Shown here: piece by piece, positions 62,724 through 64,000 of the stretch
Layout of the letters: each line of letters opens with the position of its first letter
Numbering within the stretch: the stretch's first letter is position 1
Assembly (NCBI RefSeq): GCF_000208865.1
Contig: NC_018385.1
Coordinates: forward strand, 434,001-498,000
From: Neospora caninum Liverpool
Taxonomy: Eukaryota; Apicomplexa; Conoidasida; Eucoccidiorida; Sarcocystidae
Direction: 5' to 3'
Length of the DNA: 64,000 nt
The notes under the pieces: model-generated
Database searches by the model: none
Told to the model about the DNA's origin: nothing
Seen by the model: only the letters and a program-made list of their open reading frames with translations
Position numbers and translations under genes: made by a program

Positions 62724-64000
62724 GAACACATGATCTTACCCCCCCCCAACAGAAATATGAATCCTACGTGAATGTCGCACCCCGGCATTTTGCGATGGCA
62801 AAGTGAAAGCATCTGTCACCCGAGAACAATGCTGAACCCGCACGCAGTACCTTCAAGCGACACACCCGCGCATTCGTAAGCATCAGAAGCTCGAACATAA
62901 CGTTAAGCTTGCACAACGATTAGGCGTCGTACCCGGCATGCGATCGCCCATACCGGAGCCTTTCTGTTCCCATTAGGGGGTTGCTGGGATGCAACGAGAA
63001 CACCATCCTCATTCCCCCGATATATTGGCATACTGCTAGGCGGCAGCAACACCACCCGCCTCCTGAGGTGGATTAAAGAAACGCTCCTCACGGCTGCAGG
63101 GCTGCTCATAAAACGAAAGTACTGCCAGCCAGGCGTAACCAAACACCAACGACAATGAATGCTACTAATGAACAACAATGCGAACCATCTATGAAACCCC
63201 GGTTCCTCATGTTTTTGGTGAGCAGCTGATCGTCAACTGCAGCCGTGCATACCGCTAGGTAACAACGTAAAAAAAAAATTTAGCCACGGCGCATCCTTCT
63301 GGGCCACACGACCTGCCCTTTGACATGTTGGATCAGTCTCCAGACGAACTCTAAGACTGCAACGAATGGCGTCACCGGAAGGCTATCGCGGTGTGCTTGC
63401 GTCATGGTGAAAAAAACTCGAATGTCCATGGTTTAATGAAAAATCACTATTTGTACGACTTACATGTTTCCCGGACCCACAACCCTTAATCGCGCTCTCT
63501 ACGGAACCCTTTGTGCCCGGATGGCCAATTTAGAAGTGGATGTTCCACGTCCACAAAGAACACTGCTCCACACCGAATAGGACCTCTGAACACCACACTG
63601 ACGTCAGCTTCCACAACACCCAACCTTCAAAGGACCACTTCAGCGACAGCTCCTGGTGCTTGGACACATCTTCTGCCCAATCGAGTACCACAAAACAAGG
63701 GTATGCACACTTGTTCCACAAGAATGAGTGGGCCTCAGATTACCGTACACTGTCGACGATGGTTGCGTCTGGTCGGCGGCATGGATCCGTTTCTTTGATC
63801 CATTGAATTTACCCGATCCGAGGAACGAAGCAACAATTGTGGATATCTTCCCTCGTCCAGCACGATTATTTTCGGAAAAAAGCCCTTCAATGCTTTATAT
63901 GGTCCGTGGTCCCCTCTACTGCAGCTAATTGTGCCGATGCTTCTTCAGCCTGCCCATCAGATGCATTGGAAGCATCCCACAGTTCCATTCGTACCTCATG
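62724..64000. other. Right edge of window; possible partial coding sequence near 63.7 kb
   Basis: No complete gene. A plus-strand frame at 63728-63928 has protein-like sequence (SAAWIRFFDPLNLPDPRNEA, then IVDIFPRPARLF) and a stop at 63926-63928. The frame at 63540-63806 overlaps it in another phase. These may be the end of an exon of an unresolved gene. A poly(C) run lies near 62740 and a poly(A) run at about 63271. Confidence 0.25.

Overview
The window looks like nuclear DNA of a tissue-cyst-forming coccidian (Apicomplexa, Sarcocystidae). The strongest evidence is a complete three-exon profilin gene whose 163-residue product is almost the Toxoplasma/Neospora-type profilin. Genes are rich in introns (about 100-620 bp, GT-AG), one protein has a leader of apicoplast type, and one is a large RAP-domain protein. 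No bacterial operons, tRNA or rRNA genes, or CRISPR arrays were seen. The wide gene-poor stretches would fit a Sarcocystis-like genome better than a compact one, but the species cannot be fixed from sequence reading alone.

Layout. (1) 1.0-4.8 kb, plus strand: a secreted 976-aa protein with three small cysteine modules (3 exons). (2) 12.8-5.9 kb, minus strand: a complete 13-exon SERRATE/ARS2 homologue (826 aa), convergent with the first gene and containing one GC-AG intron. (3) 13-34 kb: gene-poor. Only weak coding candidates were found, at 16.8, 19.7-20.1, 20.5-21.6, 22.4, 26.7, 28.0 and 31.2-33.0 kb. (4) 40.1-35.0 kb, minus: a RAP-domain protein of about 1341 aa (6 exons). (5) 42.4-43.7 kb, plus: intronless transcription elongation factor TFIIS, head-to-head with the RAP gene. 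(6) 48.1-51.6 kb, plus: a 644-aa protein with an N-terminal hydrophobic leader and helical C-terminal half (6 exons), function unknown. (7) 56.6-55.3 kb, minus: profilin. (8) 58.2-61.4 kb, plus: a WDR18/Ipi3-like WD40 protein (at least 5 exons), head-to-head with profilin. (9) 61.4-64 kb: possible further exons, unresolved.

The exon models were built by hand: each junction was chosen so that splice consensus, reading phase and, where known, family alignment agree. All the main models close in frame from ATG to stop. The genes do not form one pathway. They are mostly housekeeping functions: RNA processing (ARS2), Pol II elongation (TFIIS), ribosome assembly (WDR18), actin dynamics (profilin) and probable organelle RNA metabolism (RAP). 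Two lineage-type proteins of unknown function (976 aa and 644 aa) sit among them.
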